A stretch of DNA of 64,000 nt from positions 64,226,026-64,290,025 of the forward strand of contig CM042157.1 of the NCBI GenBank assembly GCA_023376005.1, written 5' to 3'. This document shows, one piece after another, positions 33,265 to 45,705 of the stretch; the first letter of the stretch is position 1; each line of letters starts with the position of its first letter. Source of the DNA: Doryteuthis pealeii (lineage: Eukaryota; Mollusca; Cephalopoda; Myopsida; Loliginidae). A program made the translations under genes and the position numbers. Below the pieces are notes generated by a model. It was not told the DNA's origin, searched no databases, and saw only the letters and a program-made list of their open reading frames with translations.

Positions 33265-34533
33265 TTATCCCCCCCCCCCTTTTTAAAATCAGTAAATGAA
33301 AATGGGTCAGTTGGAGATTGTCCAAAGCAGAAATAGTAAACTTAGTTTTCAACTGAGATTTTTAGACAAGTTACAGATATTTCTTTTTCTTTTCTTTTTA
33401 TATATTATTTTCCACTTGAAATTTATTTATAATTTCCCCCAACATTTTCTTGGTAAGGAAAATGAGAGATATAACTGCTGCTGGTCTTAGTGGAAAGAAA
33501 ATGCTCAACACTTTATACTGATATGATAAGTTTATTTAATAACCACCATAAAAACTGTACAAAGGAAGAAACAGATATCATTCAATAAAAGATAACAACA
33601 AATACATTTCAACAGAAATGGAAACACAATAAAGAAATGGATACACAGTGTCTTATACATATTCTAACATATGCTAACAGGTCAATTTAGTGACTGATAC
33701 AAGATACAGAACAGTGAAAGACATAACCCAAAACAGCTGATACAACCCAATGAAGGAGGCATATTTAGTAATCAACAGCTTTAAAAATTTATTTTAGGAA
33801 CTTTTAGGATACTTTACAAATAACTTTTAATAACAGCCAGATTCTTACACCTACCAAAAAAGATAGTTTGGTGTTTGCCCAGACCCGAAGCTACAACATC
33901 AGTTAAAATTTTGCAAATCAGAAATCATTAATAACTCAAAACGGGTTAACTTTCGAACCAATAGCATTTTGGGATTCCTTGGGCAAAAATACATTTATAA
34001 ACCAATTTTTCGGAGTAGGGAAGCACTAGAACTCATTTTACAGACAAAAATAGATTACAAAAGGTCGCCATTTTTCGTGACACCACCTCAAATTTGGAGA
34101 GATAAAAATCAACATAACTCCGCCAATTCTTAGAATTTTGGGGATTGTCTAACTTTAACATAGTCCACACCTGTACAAAATTTCAGAAAAATTGAAGAGG
34201 GTGGGTGACATGGCCTTGGATGATTTGGCATGAAACATGGATGATATAACAAGGTAATATTTCTCTATTTTCCTTAAGCCATTCTAAATAATCAAGAGTA
34301 TTCAAAACTATAATTTGGCAAAACTGCCTCGGGAGTGACTGGTAATGGAAGACAAGGGGTGAGGTTAGAGAAAATGAACATGCTGATATTTTAGTTGGTT
34401 TCTGTTGACAGCCACTCCTGGATAAGACAAGTCATGTTGTAGGTATATTATTACAAATGAGTAAATTTAGAAGAGTGTAATAAAAAGAAAAAGAAAACTG
34501 GACTTTGCTTGAGAGATTCTGACACTGAGGAGC

Positions 34534-34535
<2 letters not shown>
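33265..34535. repeat. Duplicated non-coding block before copy C
   Basis: 33265-33850 matches 18000-18600. 33850-34245 holds sequence absent there (GTTTGGTGTTTGCCCAGACC, GGGTGGGTGACATGGCCTTG), whose end is related in inverse to 18690-18760. 34250-34530 matches 20020-20310. No gene is visible. Confidence 0.65.

Positions 34536-34581
<46 letters not shown>
34536..34581. repeat. GA microsatellite
   Basis: An uninterrupted GA tract of about 23 units inside the duplicated flank. The same place in unit B (around 20315) lacks it. Confidence 0.9.
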
Positions 34582-34584
<3 letters not shown>

Positions 34585-34873
34585 TCATATCAAAAAACAC
34601 AGGTGAGATAGAATATATGTCTATATCCTTGAGATAGAATATATGTCAATATCCTTTTAGATTAGATTTACTTAAGTTCTTAAATGCAGTTGTGTAATGG
34701 TTAATGAGCTAGTCAAGAAGACCATTGATAGTGAGTTTTTTTTAGTAACAAAGGGGTAACACTTTATTTCTTTATGTATTGTACTAAAATCCTACAGCTC
34801 TTTTTAGGATGGAGGATGTTCCTTTGATAGCTGCTATTTATACTTTGCAGCAGCTTGGTTTACCAGGTATTTT

Positions 34874-35852
<979 letters not shown>

Positions 35853-36052
35853 ATTGCTTTTTAAAAACTATTCAGTAACAATGCTGACACACTAACTTTA
35901 AAAGAATATGGCTTATCTCCAGTGTGTGTTCACATGTACCTTTTCTGTTTGTGTGCTTTACATTTCTTGATCAAACTGTCAAAAAGCTGATCTAGACCCT
36001 TCACAAAACTAGGGATTCACCACGCTGTGAGTTTGGCTGTGTACTTATTCCT
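35853..36052 (-). pseudogene. Degenerate 5' part of exon C with splice acceptor
   Basis: Minus strand: an acceptor (TTTTTTCTTCATTCACAG, AG at 36051-36052) followed by finger remnants with THTGDKPYS and THSVVNP-like words and stops, down to the ATG at 35852. It matches copies A and B. Confidence 0.6.
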
Positions 36053-36059
36053 GTGAATG

Positions 36060-36540
36060 AAGAAAAAACATTATTAAAGAAAGCTGGAGAAAATTATAAC
36101 TCAGATTGTCTCAATTAATTTTTATCCTTCATCCAACTGATTCCAGTGAATGAAATCAACTAATCAAGAAATCTAATGTAGGTACCATAAAATGATTATT
36201 ATTAAATAGAAATACTTGAATTGCATTCAGCATTAAATAACCTAACAAGGGTTGATATCAACAATCCAACCAAAATTAAATGAAGAAAACTGTAAATTCA
36301 AACCATTTACCTGTTAGTAAATTGTAAAATATACACAGTTCTCTATCCTTTTAATTAACTGCCCTCATCAATGAAACAAGGTTTCTTCAGCAGAGTTGCA
36401 AAATCAGGAGCTGGTGTCCCTAAATAGTTTGATGATGTGTACAGCATCCTTTAGGTAACTTCTGGGGTGACACTAATGTAACGTTGCATAGAACCTTACC
36501 CTTTCTTTCAATGTTGTGAAAATGTATTTACAAATTCAAA
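36060..36540. other. Putative intron of copy C
   Basis: Shares its first 200 bases with the sequence upstream of acceptors A and B (GAAAATTATAACTCAGATTG, CAGCATTAAATAACCTAACA). The remainder resembles 23560-23960 (CAAAATCAGGAGCTGGTGTC, TTTCAATGTTGTGAAAATGT). No exon is recognisable. Confidence 0.5.
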
Positions 36541-36587
36541 AATTGTACATGCATGAATTCATAAACATTGTCTTTAAATATACATGC

Positions 36588-36648
<61 letters not shown>

Positions 36649-36723
36649 AGAGAGAGAGGGGAAGAGAGAGACTGGAGACTAGGCAAACTGGTAAGTGGGT
36701 GGCAGAATCATATTTTCACAAGG
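36541..36723. repeat. Repeat F start with GA microsatellite
   Basis: ACATGCATGAATTCATAAAC, then (GA)n at 36595-36671, then GTGGGTGGCAGAATCATATT, as at 14017-14215. It is interrupted at 36723 by the LTR-like insert and resumes at 37067. Confidence 0.75.
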
Positions 36724-37066
36724 TGAGTGGACTGGTGACTTACTGGGGACTTGCTGGTTTGGTCGAGGAAGTCTCTGACAGCATGTGAGAACTAAAAACA
36801 CGAGGCCGGGAAGGGACAAAATTTATAATCTCCTGACGGAAGTTGGAGGGGGGTGAGGTAATTAAACAACACCTATAAATAGGCTGCCCTCCCCTTTCAG
36901 CTTTATTCTAATTTTTCTTCAGAAATGCCTATTACCTGTTTCTGTAAAGTTACACCGTAGTTGTCTAAACCCAAGACAGGAGTGGGTCACTGAAGAACTA
37001 TATTTTAACAACCCTAACACATCGGCCAGCTCTACCTTTGTCACCAGAATTTTTTTTTTTTTAACA
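36724..37066 (+). mobile_element. Probable solo LTR (343 bp) inserted in repeat F
   Basis: Begins TGAGTGGACTGG and ends with a T-run and TTAACA, so TG...CA. The 5-bp repeat CAAGG flanks it (36719-36723, 37067-37071). The uninterrupted F sequence (TCACAAGGTTCAGAATTTCG) is seen at 14210-14230 and 27135-27160. A TATA box, CCTATAAATAGG, lies at about 36869, followed by a pyrimidine-rich stretch. The orientation follows the TATA box, though that box is palindromic. No coding sequence. Confidence 0.6.
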
Positions 37067-37177
37067 CAAGGTTCCGAATTTAGCTTAACACCAACAACAA
37101 ATTTGCTTATTGTTGGAATGTTTGACATAAAAGTAATGTAGAAAATTGAACCACCTCTAAAAATTACATGGACATTA
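37067..37177. repeat. Repeat F continuation
   Basis: AAGGTTCCGAATTTAGCTTA to AAATTACATGGACATTA, colinear with 14212-14310. It is cut again by M1 at 37178. Confidence 0.6.
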
Positions 37178-37179
37178 TA

Positions 37180-37972
37180 GGTACCACTAATTTTCCCTGT
37201 GAAATTTATCCCCCTTATATTCAACACAATGAAACTTGCATGAAGGTTAATATTATCTTTAAAAATTTTTGTCCATTCGAAAGAAGAAACATTAAAAAAA
37301 ACACCTGATGATTTAAAAAAAAAATTTCAGCTTACGGAAATAATGAAAATTATGAACGAAAAACAATGTTTACATTTTTGCACCGTTAAATCAATTGAAA
37401 TTTAATGTAGCCGAAAACAAGTTATGACTAGAGGATTTAAAAAAAAATTCTATGAAAAATTAATCAATGGTCTGATTTTCACGAAAATTTCCATAATTAC
37501 TTACCTTTGGATGAAAATATTAGTTTTTTCCTAAAATATATTAAGAGAAATATTTTTTTACAAGGTCTTGCCCCTATTTTATTTTTATGAAATATGAAAA
37601 AATGAACCGACAAAAAACGATTTTTCCTTTTTTTCTATAAAGATAAGATAATAATTATATCAGAAGATTTTTATAAGTTTCTATGCCAGAGTTTTTTAAA
37701 AAATTTTTAAGTAAAAGCACCATGAATACAGAATTCTGCTACAAAATATCAATAAAGAAACTGAAACGGACTGTTTTACTTATTTTTCCAGATAAGTGAG
37801 TAATTTTTCCCCAATTGGATAATTTGATCTTTGAATTAACAGTTTTTCTTTGTAACAACTCTTTATGTTCGTTATTTCTTTTTTGCGAGATTTAAAAAAA
37901 AGTTAAATAATATTTACGTTTCTTCCTTTAATATAGCCTAAACTGATCACGTGACCTATTTTGGTGGTTCCC
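37180..37972 (-). mobile_element. Short M1 element in repeat F (793 bp)
   Basis: Starts GGTACCACTAATTTTCCCTG and ends GACCTATTTTGGTGGTTCC. TA precedes it. After it comes CA rather than TA, so the right flank or end has mutated. Repeat F resumes directly (ACGGACAACTTTCCACAATA). Confidence 0.8.
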
Positions 37973-39270
37973 AACGGACAACTTTCCACAATAATAAAAA
38001 AATCTACATACAAAGATGAATTGTTTTTTTTAATAAACCAGACATAATTAAAATTTGCAGAAAAATTAAAACAAAAAAATTGAAAGCGGGTGGGGCGATC
38101 GGTAAAATTCCACCCTTAAGTAAAATTATTATAATCTTTTTACAAAAAATACGTAATCTTTACTTGTAAAGAAATAAATTAAGAAAACGTTATACTTACT
38201 TTTCTCCTCTTTGAACGATGCAATATTAGAGAAAAGGAAGAAGCTATAACATTTCAAATAAACTAATATTTTATATTTGAATTAAATTGAAAAAACAGTG
38301 GCCATTTGCAATCGGTTTAAAATGTTTATTAAAAAGTCAAGGGAGATAATTCGAAGAAATTAAATGGAAATATCTGTTGTTGTAGTAGTAGTAGTACTAG
38401 TAATACTAGTAGTAATATTAATAGTTTATTTTTTTATTATTTAACCACATATCAACCACATAGGTTATCTAATGCCGAAAGTTGATTCATATGTAAATAT
38501 AATATTGTTAGAGGCAAAAAGCGAGAAAATTTAACGTTTTTATAACTTTGAGTTATCCCCCTTTTTTTAAAATCTTAAAATAAATTTTGATTTACGATTT
38601 CGGAAAGTTATGAAAGTTTAGATGTGTAAAAGATTCCTACAAAAAAAGTTACACAGCCTAGCCAAAACAAGTAAGAAAAAATAACAACACAACAAGAATA
38701 CAATAGGCACTGCCAAAACCTGTCTCATTTACAATTAAAATTAATTAAATCGATTATTTAACATAAAATTTTTGTCAAATTTTCTCAAAGTCGAAAAGTA
38801 GTAACATAATGAGCATCAGTAAAAAAAGAAAAAATTATATTACATATGTAATTTATTTTTATTAGAATTTAAACCATTAATTTCGCTCAAATATTTTGCA
38901 AACAAAAATATTTTGTATTTTTTTAAATGTATTTAGGGACTAAAAAAAAACAAACAAAACAAACAAACAAAAAAACTTATTTAGGATTTTAAGACTTTTT
39001 AACAGTTTCTTCTTAGAAATCAATAAAAAAAAAAAAAAAATCCATTCTGTATAGAAGAATTCATAACTTTTAAATGAGATATCTAAAATCGAAGAAAAAA
39101 AGACGCCCTAAAAAAATCTTATGGTTTTGTTTACTAAAAAAAGTAAAAAAGAAAAGAAAAGAAAGATAAATAAATAAATAAATAAATAAATTGATAGAAT
39201 AAAAAATGACCGGGTGAAAATGTCACAGGACCTCTCTTCGTATGGGAGGGCCGATGTTCATGAAAAAGAA
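37973..39270. other. Repeat F end, microsatellite, then AT-rich non-coding
   Basis: F runs to AAGTCAAGGGAGATAATTCG near 38355. A TAG/TACTAG-type microsatellite is at 38378-38425. A scrap of the block also seen at 17930 and 33000 (GGCAAAAAGCGAGAAAATTT, with an uninterrupted TTTGAGTTATCCCCC) follows at 38450-38570. The rest is AT-rich with A-runs and no gene. Confidence 0.5.
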
Positions 39271-39274
39271 CTTA

Positions 39275-40045
39275 TCAAAAATCAGGGAATTATTTGAATT
39301 TGATAAAATTTTCTGTGATGACAACGAATTCTTTCTTTGTTTTTTTTTAAATGCTGAATCTTTTCAATCAAACTGATTCAATGGAAATAAATCGAAATTC
39401 TTTAAGATAAATATCAGTCTTACCGACACCCGTAGTAGCGTCTTTATATATCTAATTATATTATAATTATAATTATAATTTATATACCTAATTGATAGAT
39501 AAAATTCATCTACAATATGAAAAGCCTAATTTCAAGTTTCAAATTTCATATTTTTAGATTCTAAAGACACATATTTATTAAATAACTAGTCTACTTTATT
39601 TTTGTTATCTAATAACTTTTGGAGAAAACTCAATTGAAAAGTTAGGCCCCACCATTTTAAAAAGAACAAATATCGATGTATATTTTTTTCACTTATAATA
39701 TAATAGGCAATTATATAATTAAAGAACAGCGTAAAAAGAAATCTCTAAAATTTTAAAAAAGTTTTGTTTTACATTTAATTTTCCGATTTTCGCTACTTAT
39801 TTTCTACGAGAGTAGCCCCCTTAAATTTGTTTCTTCTATTCATACCTTTGGTCTTTTATCTTCTTATTTATGGTGTAATTAGTTTCAAAAGTGTATAACC
39901 CCGCCGATCTTTTGCGCTCCAAAACAGGGAGGGGGTTAAGGGACCTGAACAAAATCAGAAAGTTTTGAAATAAAATAATTGGTGCATTATAAAATTCATT
40001 CATTTATAAATCAACACTGAAAATTTCATAAAAATCTGATAATTG
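39275..40045. mobile_element. Family R element, second copy (~770 bp)
   Basis: Left end TCAAAAATCAGGGAATTATT after TA. The right part, AGTTTTGAAATAAAATAATT to CTGAAAATTTCATAAAAATC, then ends early because the final CCCTGATTTTT is missing. Interior words (TCTAATAACTTTTGGAGAAA, ACCCCGCCGATCTTTTGCGC) recur at 56270-56600. No transposase. Confidence 0.7.
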
Positions 40046-40620
40046 TAATATTTTTTCAATCGGGCAGGGGTAAAGTAAAATATGTTGCTCAAAATTGCAC
40101 AAAATATTAAACTTATATTTTTAGATAGGTAAATTAAAGCTTGTTCTAGGGTTTCAATATTGTATTCAAATTTAACAGCATCCTACCTTTCAGACGTTTA
40201 AGATTCACTATTACATTTTTAAGTAAATTAGAAAAATACTTTTTTTGTATCAATTCAAAGAAAATATTGTTTTTAAAACTACACAAAACATAACAGCCCC
40301 CTTCCCCCAAATCAAACAAACAAAAACAAAACAAAAAACCCAACAAAAACAAAAACATGCTACATAAATTATTTTTTGAGTAAAAAATAATAACTTTAAC
40401 ATTTTCAAATCATGTATTGAATTTTTATTTTTTAAAATCTCTTATTTTTTAAAATGTTCTTCAGGATTTGATCTTTCAAGAAATGTAAAAATTAGGGACC
40501 GGAATTATTTTTAAATGACTCATGGTCAACCCCACGTACATTCTGAATTAAAAAAAAATTAATAACGGAAAGGGGTAATTAGAATTATGGCCATTTGTAA
40601 GTTACCCGGATTTTAGCTGC
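40046..40620. other. AT-rich, no gene
   Basis: Contains words also found at 11700-12190 (TTCAGGATTTGATCTTTCAA), so it is another old dispersed repeat. A poly-purine/ACAAAAACAA run lies around 40310-40360. At about 40575 a unit GGTAATTAGAATTATGGCC begins, and it recurs after the SINE at 40937. Confidence 0.45.
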
Positions 40621-40634
40621 TCCTGATATGTATA

Positions 40635-40922
40635 TATATATATTTACCAACCCCTCCGCACGAGCTGGATGCGACACAAGGTCAATTTCTTAAGCGGAGT
40701 TTATCAGGTTTGAATTCAGAGTTTTCCTTCTCCTAGACCGGTTGCCTAACCATGGTTAAAGAGCCCAGTCTGTCCTACTATTTACCCATAGCTGGAGGGA
40801 GAGTAGGATTCATACCTTTCCCAAGGGTATTAGCGCTAAGTGAAATGCAATTACCACGTCCATGATTTGAACTCGGTGTGTCGAGTCCATTTCCCAAGAC
40901 TTTAACCATTACACCACGCGCT
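40635..40922 (-). mobile_element. SINE-B copy with 14-bp target-site duplication
   Basis: Full-length minus-strand SINE-B, from the tRNA-like head with TGGTGTAATGG (near 40915) to its 3' part near 40680. The direct repeat TCCTGATATGTATA flanks it at 40621-40634 and 40923-40936. A short TA-microsatellite lies at the 3' junction. Confidence 0.85.
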
Positions 40923-40936
40923 TCCTGATATGTATA

Positions 40937-41757
40937 GGTAATTAGAGTTATGTCCCTTTGTAAGTTGCCTGGATGGGAGTTGTAGTGGGAATGGCATTAC
41001 TTAAGCGCTTTTTTCTTACTGTGAAGCCTCTTTTTGGTATGGTGGGCGTTGTATAAGGGTCTCGTTTGTCGAGCTCTTTTTGATTTTGTGGGAGTTCGCA
41101 TTGGATGCGTTCGTCCCAGCTCCTAAAGGCCTATTTTTTTAGGTGTCTTTAGGGAGCCTGCATTCGACAGAAGAATGGAGATTTTCAAAGTTTGATAGTT
41201 TTCATTCGTCGAAGAGCAAAATATTTTTTTTAAACAAATAAATGGACTTTGGAAGACTGTCTCAAGTGTTTGTTCCGATACAAAAAGAAGCAACATTATT
41301 TTTCTTAGGTCCAAGAGATTAATAAGCCGCTAGTCAGGTCATTGGACCTAGCCAAAACAGCAAGTTAAAGACTTCATTGGAACAAAGAAACGGACTTTGG
41401 AAGACTGTTCCAGGAAAAAGAAGCAGTATTTCAGGACGAAATTAGTCCTTATGGAAAACGAATTCAGGATCTGTTCATGAATTAAAAGAATGCATAAAGA
41501 GTTTGGGAGTTTCTTTCCTCCTGTACAAGAGACTTGAAACCTTTTATTACAACAAAGGACAGTATATTTCGTAAGCCTACAAGAGGCTACGTATTTTTTT
41601 CGTCCAAGTTGAAGTTGGCAGGTCAAAGAGGAAAGAAAGTAATAAGCGTTTTTTTTCTTATGTTTATTTGCTTTATTTTTCTTGGTATTTTTCTTTGCAT
41701 TATTCTAAAATCTGTATTGCATTTTGACACAATATCAAATTCCCTTCAAGCCTCTGA
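40937..41757. other. Non-coding, local internal duplication
   Basis: The phrase GGACTTTGGAAGACTGT occurs twice (about 41244 and 41392) within otherwise anonymous sequence. Short open frames here have no family signature. Confidence 0.35.
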
Positions 41758-42081
41758 TCATAGCATCAAAATACTCGGGTGAAGCAAATCGTTTACAATA
41801 ATGTAAAGCAAAATTTGGACACACCATATGCTTTTGCCGAGGGCGTGGAGTTGACGAATCACATGGGACTGTGAGATGCCAATATTGCCTGATACTCTGC
41901 GAGTCCTAATCACCGGATTTGTCTCTATGACTTGGTGCATTGTCTCGGAATCAACGGACTTAGGTATACGTCTCCTTGCCTGATCGTTGAGGTTCTTGCA
42001 ACCCGAAATTTCCCGAACCATCTGCGCCTTCCATTCTCGCAAAACAAATGTTTTTAGTTGCTTCCGCGTCTTTATGGCCAT
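41758..42081 (-). pseudogene. Mariner-like transposase N-terminal fragment
   Basis: An open frame of about 107 residues with RRRIPKSVDSETMHQVIETN, then VIRTRRVSGNIGISQSHVIR and QLHALGKSIW. This matches the helix-turn-helix DNA-binding region of mariner-family transposases (the GRPKSVD linker, then a helix with GISQS-V-R-LH-LGK). After about residue 86 the similarity fades. The catalytic DDD/DDE domain is absent, so this is a truncated, inactive copy. I saw no clear terminal inverted repeats around it. Confidence 0.75.
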
Positions 42082-42754
42082 GTTTAAATATGTAAATCAC
42101 GAGTTCTCGAATTATATTGTATTGCATTCCTCTGACCCCTGCAAGAGGACAATTCTTGCAAGCATAATAGTCTCTTTTAAAGCTAATAAATTTGTAATTT
42201 AGGTTTACAGCAGTATTTTGTTATTTTATGTGTAACCATTTCTTTTTGTTGTTTTTAAGTCGGACGCCGACTACTACGTTGGTTGGTAAAGTTTTATTTT
42301 GTGGTGCCTACCTCGAGAATATAATTCCGACAGAATTCATAAAAAACTTTTTTTTTCAAATTTGTTTTTAATAACATAAGCTATTCATTATCAAATTAAG
42401 TAATCAATGTAGTAGTGGAAATTTAATAAAAATCGGACAATCCCTGATTTTTTTGTAATAGTTTGAATATTTAAAAGATTTAAAAAATATTACCTCCCCT
42501 TACTGAGAGTACACCTACCTACATTTATAGATATGCTGTAAAGCGAAATATTATACACCCTACCTATAAAAAAAACTTCTTAAACAACTACAGAGAAATA
42601 TAAACGTACAATCAACCTCATGTTATTTCTCGTAGTGTAATGACAAACAAGGTGAACTAAGAGATCATTACAAGTGAGTTAGATTCTCACCAAGTGACTC
42701 ATACTTTTGGCTTTGTGTTAAATCAAGCTTGATTTAATCGACGATTACAAATCA
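42082..42754. other. Non-coding, repeat scrap
   Basis: 42350-42500 carries the end of the dispersed repeat also at 12240-12400 and 46840-46980 (GGACAATCCCTGATTTTT, TTACCTCCCC). Otherwise no feature. Confidence 0.4.
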
Positions 42755-43222
42755 TCATCATGTCGCGCAATTAGCACGTATATCATCACAATCTCTCGCC
42801 AACCCTCCCTATCATTCATTGACCCAGGAAGGTCCTTCACGCAGCAGCCAACATCCTCGCAGAGTTGTTCAATGTAGGTCCTTGGTGGGCGGCCCACATT
42901 AGCATGCCCATGTGTTGGCTTCCACAGGAGAACGTCACTTATGAGCTCGTCCTTGCTTCTCTAGTAGTGTCCAGCATGCCTTGTCCGTCTCACTCAAATG
43001 GTTTGTGAGATGGGGAGCAGATGGCCATACAGCTGTTTCCTTGTGGAGTGTTGTTCAAGATCGCACGCAGAATTCTTGTGCAGCTCCCATCTAGCTTATT
43101 CTCAAGGCACCTTGTTAGAGTCCAAGTGGTGCAGTCGTACAGCAGCTCTGATATAACCACAGCCTGGAAGAATTGACGCTTTAACTTGTCAGTGAGATCA
43201 GATTTCCATATGACTGAAAAAT
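42755..43222 (-). pseudogene. LINE C-terminal fragment (KDELISDVLLW type), copy 1
   Basis: Minus strand reads LPISQTI then VRRTRHAGH, RSKDELISDVLLWKPTHG, RPPRTYIEQLCEDVGCC and DREGWREIV, with two stop codons inside the otherwise open stretch. Upstream on the same strand is the region coding for KLDGSCTRILRAILN-like residues. It is the C-terminal part of a non-LTR retrotransposon, also present at 50590-50830 and 60985-61775. The exact clade is not decided. Confidence 0.75.
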
Positions 43223-43612
43223 ATGATTACAAATACTTTGAGTTATTTCCCTTGGCTAGTTTAACACATTGTAATAATTATCTCCCTTTATTTTAGTAGA
43301 ATCAATATATATCCTTAAGCGACTTAAATTTTTCAAGACCGTAATTATTTGTGTATAACACGCATCACTTACTTTGGATTGCGGAATTCTGGAAAATAAT
43401 TCTCATGTATAATATCCAATAACTTTTTAGAATTTGTAGCAACTAAATTTAACTTAGCAATTGTTCAACATTTCATCAGTCCGTACTTGCTAAGATTAAA
43501 GATCTATACAATTTAGAATGTAATGTAGAGTAAATATAATATTTAGAGTAGACTAGCAGAGCTGCCTGGCGTTGCACGGGATATAAAAAGTTAAAAAATA
43601 AATATCTTTTAA
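43223..43612. other. AT-rich spacer
   Basis: Contains TTATCTCCCTTTATTTTAG near 43280, a mollusc-style repeat word, and no coding sequence. Confidence 0.4.
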
Positions 43613-43866
43613 AGGACCGTGTTAGTTCAGTCGGTAGAGCGTTCGGCTAGAAACCACAAGGTTCAAAGTTCGATACCAGTTCTCACCAACTCAGCGTATG
43701 AGTAGCACAGGAATCTGTGCGGTAAAGTAAGGAGCTGATGCTAGGTGTGGCGCTCCACCTCAGACGCAAACACAATCTCCTTGGTCTACCGCTAGGGAAA
43801 AGGGGATAGACTCCCTCGCTGATTAGCTGATACCGACTTTAGGCCACCCCGACGACTTTTATAGAT
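43613..43866 (+). mobile_element. SINE-A copy
   Basis: Plus-strand, nearly full length. The A-box-like TAGTTCAGTCGGTAGAGCG is at about 43624 and the B-box-like GTTCGATACC at 43668. The body runs to GGCCACCCCGACGACTTTTA. The tRNA ancestry is seen only in the boxes; the rest does not fold as a tRNA. Confidence 0.85.
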
Positions 43867-44127
43867 TAATAAAGATTCCGTTTCTATATATTTGTTCAAT
43901 TATCTTTTATTCCTTATATATTTTTGGTTTTAGATTATTCATTTTTATTATTCTTATTGTTTGTATCTTTTCTTTTGTTTGTAGGTAATTTCCAAAAAGA
44001 TGAGTTGAAGGAGGATGAATGACGTTCTACTTCTTGTTTTTATGTAATAAGTATCTGTTGACGTCAGATACAAGTGCTGAATAAAATATATCTCAAACAC
44101 ACTATTTCTCTGTGTATCTTTTACCAC

Positions 44128-44544
44128 TGTAGCGTTAGTTTCGTATTTGCCTGGGAGAGTTGTCTACCTGGTTTAGTTTGCTGGTGCCCGCTAGGGGCTA
44201 TAGTATTTAAGCGCCGGGTTCAAACCCTTCTGCCTCTTTTCCTGTTCCAGTAACCACGAGACACATGGGGTAGATTTTGGTCTACTCCTTCTCGTTGGGG
44301 CTCGCCCCCTTACATTACTGTAAATGAATTATACAGCATGGACTATTCTTAGTCTCATGTCTGTACTTTTTTTTATATCTTGTACCATTCATGAATGTGT
44401 ATTTATCTTTCTACATGTAACCTTGTTTTACCTATGTATTATATATTTTGTTATATCCATGTGCTGTCCATATTAAATGTTTTGTCTGTCAACCTTCGTT
44501 GGAGTCTTGTATTCAAGTATATATAACTTTGAACTTTTCTTACA
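44128..44544 (+). mobile_element. Solo LTR (417 bp) with 4-bp duplication CCAC
   Basis: Starts TGTAGCGTTAG and ends TTTCTTACA, flanked by CCAC at 44124-44127 and 44545-44548. The second unit of the tandem duplication (about 45037-45046) has a single CCAC at this place, an empty site. Internal features: TATTTAAGCGCCGGG (TATA-like), the GC-rich GTTGGGGCTCGCCCCCTTAC, and ATTAAATGTTTTGTCTGTC near the 3' end. There is no coding. It belongs to the same family as 51598-52018. Confidence 0.9.
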
Positions 44545-44631
44545 CCACCTCAACGATACAACATGTATAAAAGGGGTTTACTACACGGAGCGAAGGGTTT
44601 GCTAAATCTAAAGCTTTTAGCGGTCTTCGAG

Positions 44632-44633
<2 letters not shown>

Positions 44634-44703
<70 letters not shown>
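44634..44703. repeat. Compound CA/TA microsatellite
   Basis: (CA)n followed by (TA)n, at the end of the first tandem unit. Confidence 0.9.
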
Positions 44704-44705
<2 letters not shown>

Positions 44706-45117
44706 GGTTGTAGCTGTTAACAGAAATTCTGTCATAAGAAAGGAATAAAGACAAGACAAGTAATATGTATTGTTGTAGCGGACTTAACACCCCTACCGGA
44801 TGGACTGGCTCATAGCCTATAATAGTCGACCTAGCAGTGATAGAAAGGGGAAAATTATATTCGGACAAAATCATTGCTCTTGACTACACACATTTGACCC
44901 TCCTCATTCTTGTAAGTTTGTTTTTTTGAATTGTTCTACTTCTTGTTTTTATGTAATAAGTATCTGTTAGCGTCAGATACAAGTGCTGAATAAAATATAT
45001 CTCAAGCGCATTATTTCTCTGTGTATCTTTTACCACCTCAACGATACAACATGTATAAAAGAGGTTTACTACACGGAGCGAAGGGTTTGCTAAATTTAAA
45101 GCTTTTAGCGGTCTTTG

Positions 45118-45119
45118 AG

Positions 45120-45212
<93 letters not shown>
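45118..45212. repeat. Compound CA/TA microsatellite
   Basis: (CA)n followed by (TA)n with a GTA interruption, at the end of the second tandem unit. It is longer than its partner at 44634-44703. Confidence 0.9.
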
Positions 45213-45213
<1 letters not shown>

Positions 45214-45399
45214 CAAAATGGACTCTCCCGTCGATTTTCGACGTATGAGGGTTCATACACACAATGAACTCCCACACAGGGATTTGTTTATAGTGGTGAA
45301 GGCTTGTGTTGGACCATCCACACTTTTTGGCACAGTCGATAAGAAAGAATTGGTGCATCAAGGAATGCCACGAACCCAATCAACGACTGACCTCAGGAA

Positions 45400-45622
45400 T
45401 TTTGAATTCAGAGTTATCCCTCTCCTAGACTGGTTACCTACCCAAGGTTAAAGAGCCCAGTCTGCCCTACTATTTAACCCATAGCTGGAGGGAGAATATA
45501 TGGATTCATACCTTTCCCAAGGGTATTAGCCCTATGTGAAATGCCAACAGCTTCGTCTAGGAATTGAACTCGAACCGACGAGTCCATTTTTCACGACCCT
45601 AACCACTAGCCCACACGCCCCT
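45400..45622 (-). mobile_element. SINE-B copy
   Basis: Minus strand. The body carries CTACTATTTAACCCATAGCT and CCTTTCCCAAGGGTATTAGC. The tRNA-like head near 45560-45622 contains the B-box-like region (GAATTGAACTCGAACC on the plus strand) and GGGCTAGTGGTTAGGGTC (minus). A CT/TA microsatellite (45624-45705) follows directly. Confidence 0.8.
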
Positions 45623-45629
45623 CTCTCTC

Positions 45630-45681
<52 letters not shown>

Positions 45682-45705
45682 ATATATATATTATATATAT
45701 ATATT

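Larger units (their letters stand above)
44023..45120. repeat. Tandem duplication (~490-bp unit), first copy interrupted by an LTR
   Basis: TTCTACTTCTTGTTTTTATG at 44023 recurs at 44933. Both are followed by GTCAGATACAAGTGCTGAAT, TGTGTATCTTTTACCAC and then ACATGTATAAAAG and GGTTTACTACACGGAGCGAA, ending in a CA/TA microsatellite. In the first copy the LTR at 44128-44544 separates these parts. Confidence 0.85.

Noticed and set aside
43613..43700. Possible true tRNA genes
   Set aside because: A- and B-box-like motifs are present in many places, but always as heads of SINE copies with the same body. The arms do not pair as a functional tRNA would.
44550..45379. Several overlapping frames with TIYIYIY and CVCVCV runs
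   Set aside because: CA/TA microsatellites translated, on both strands.
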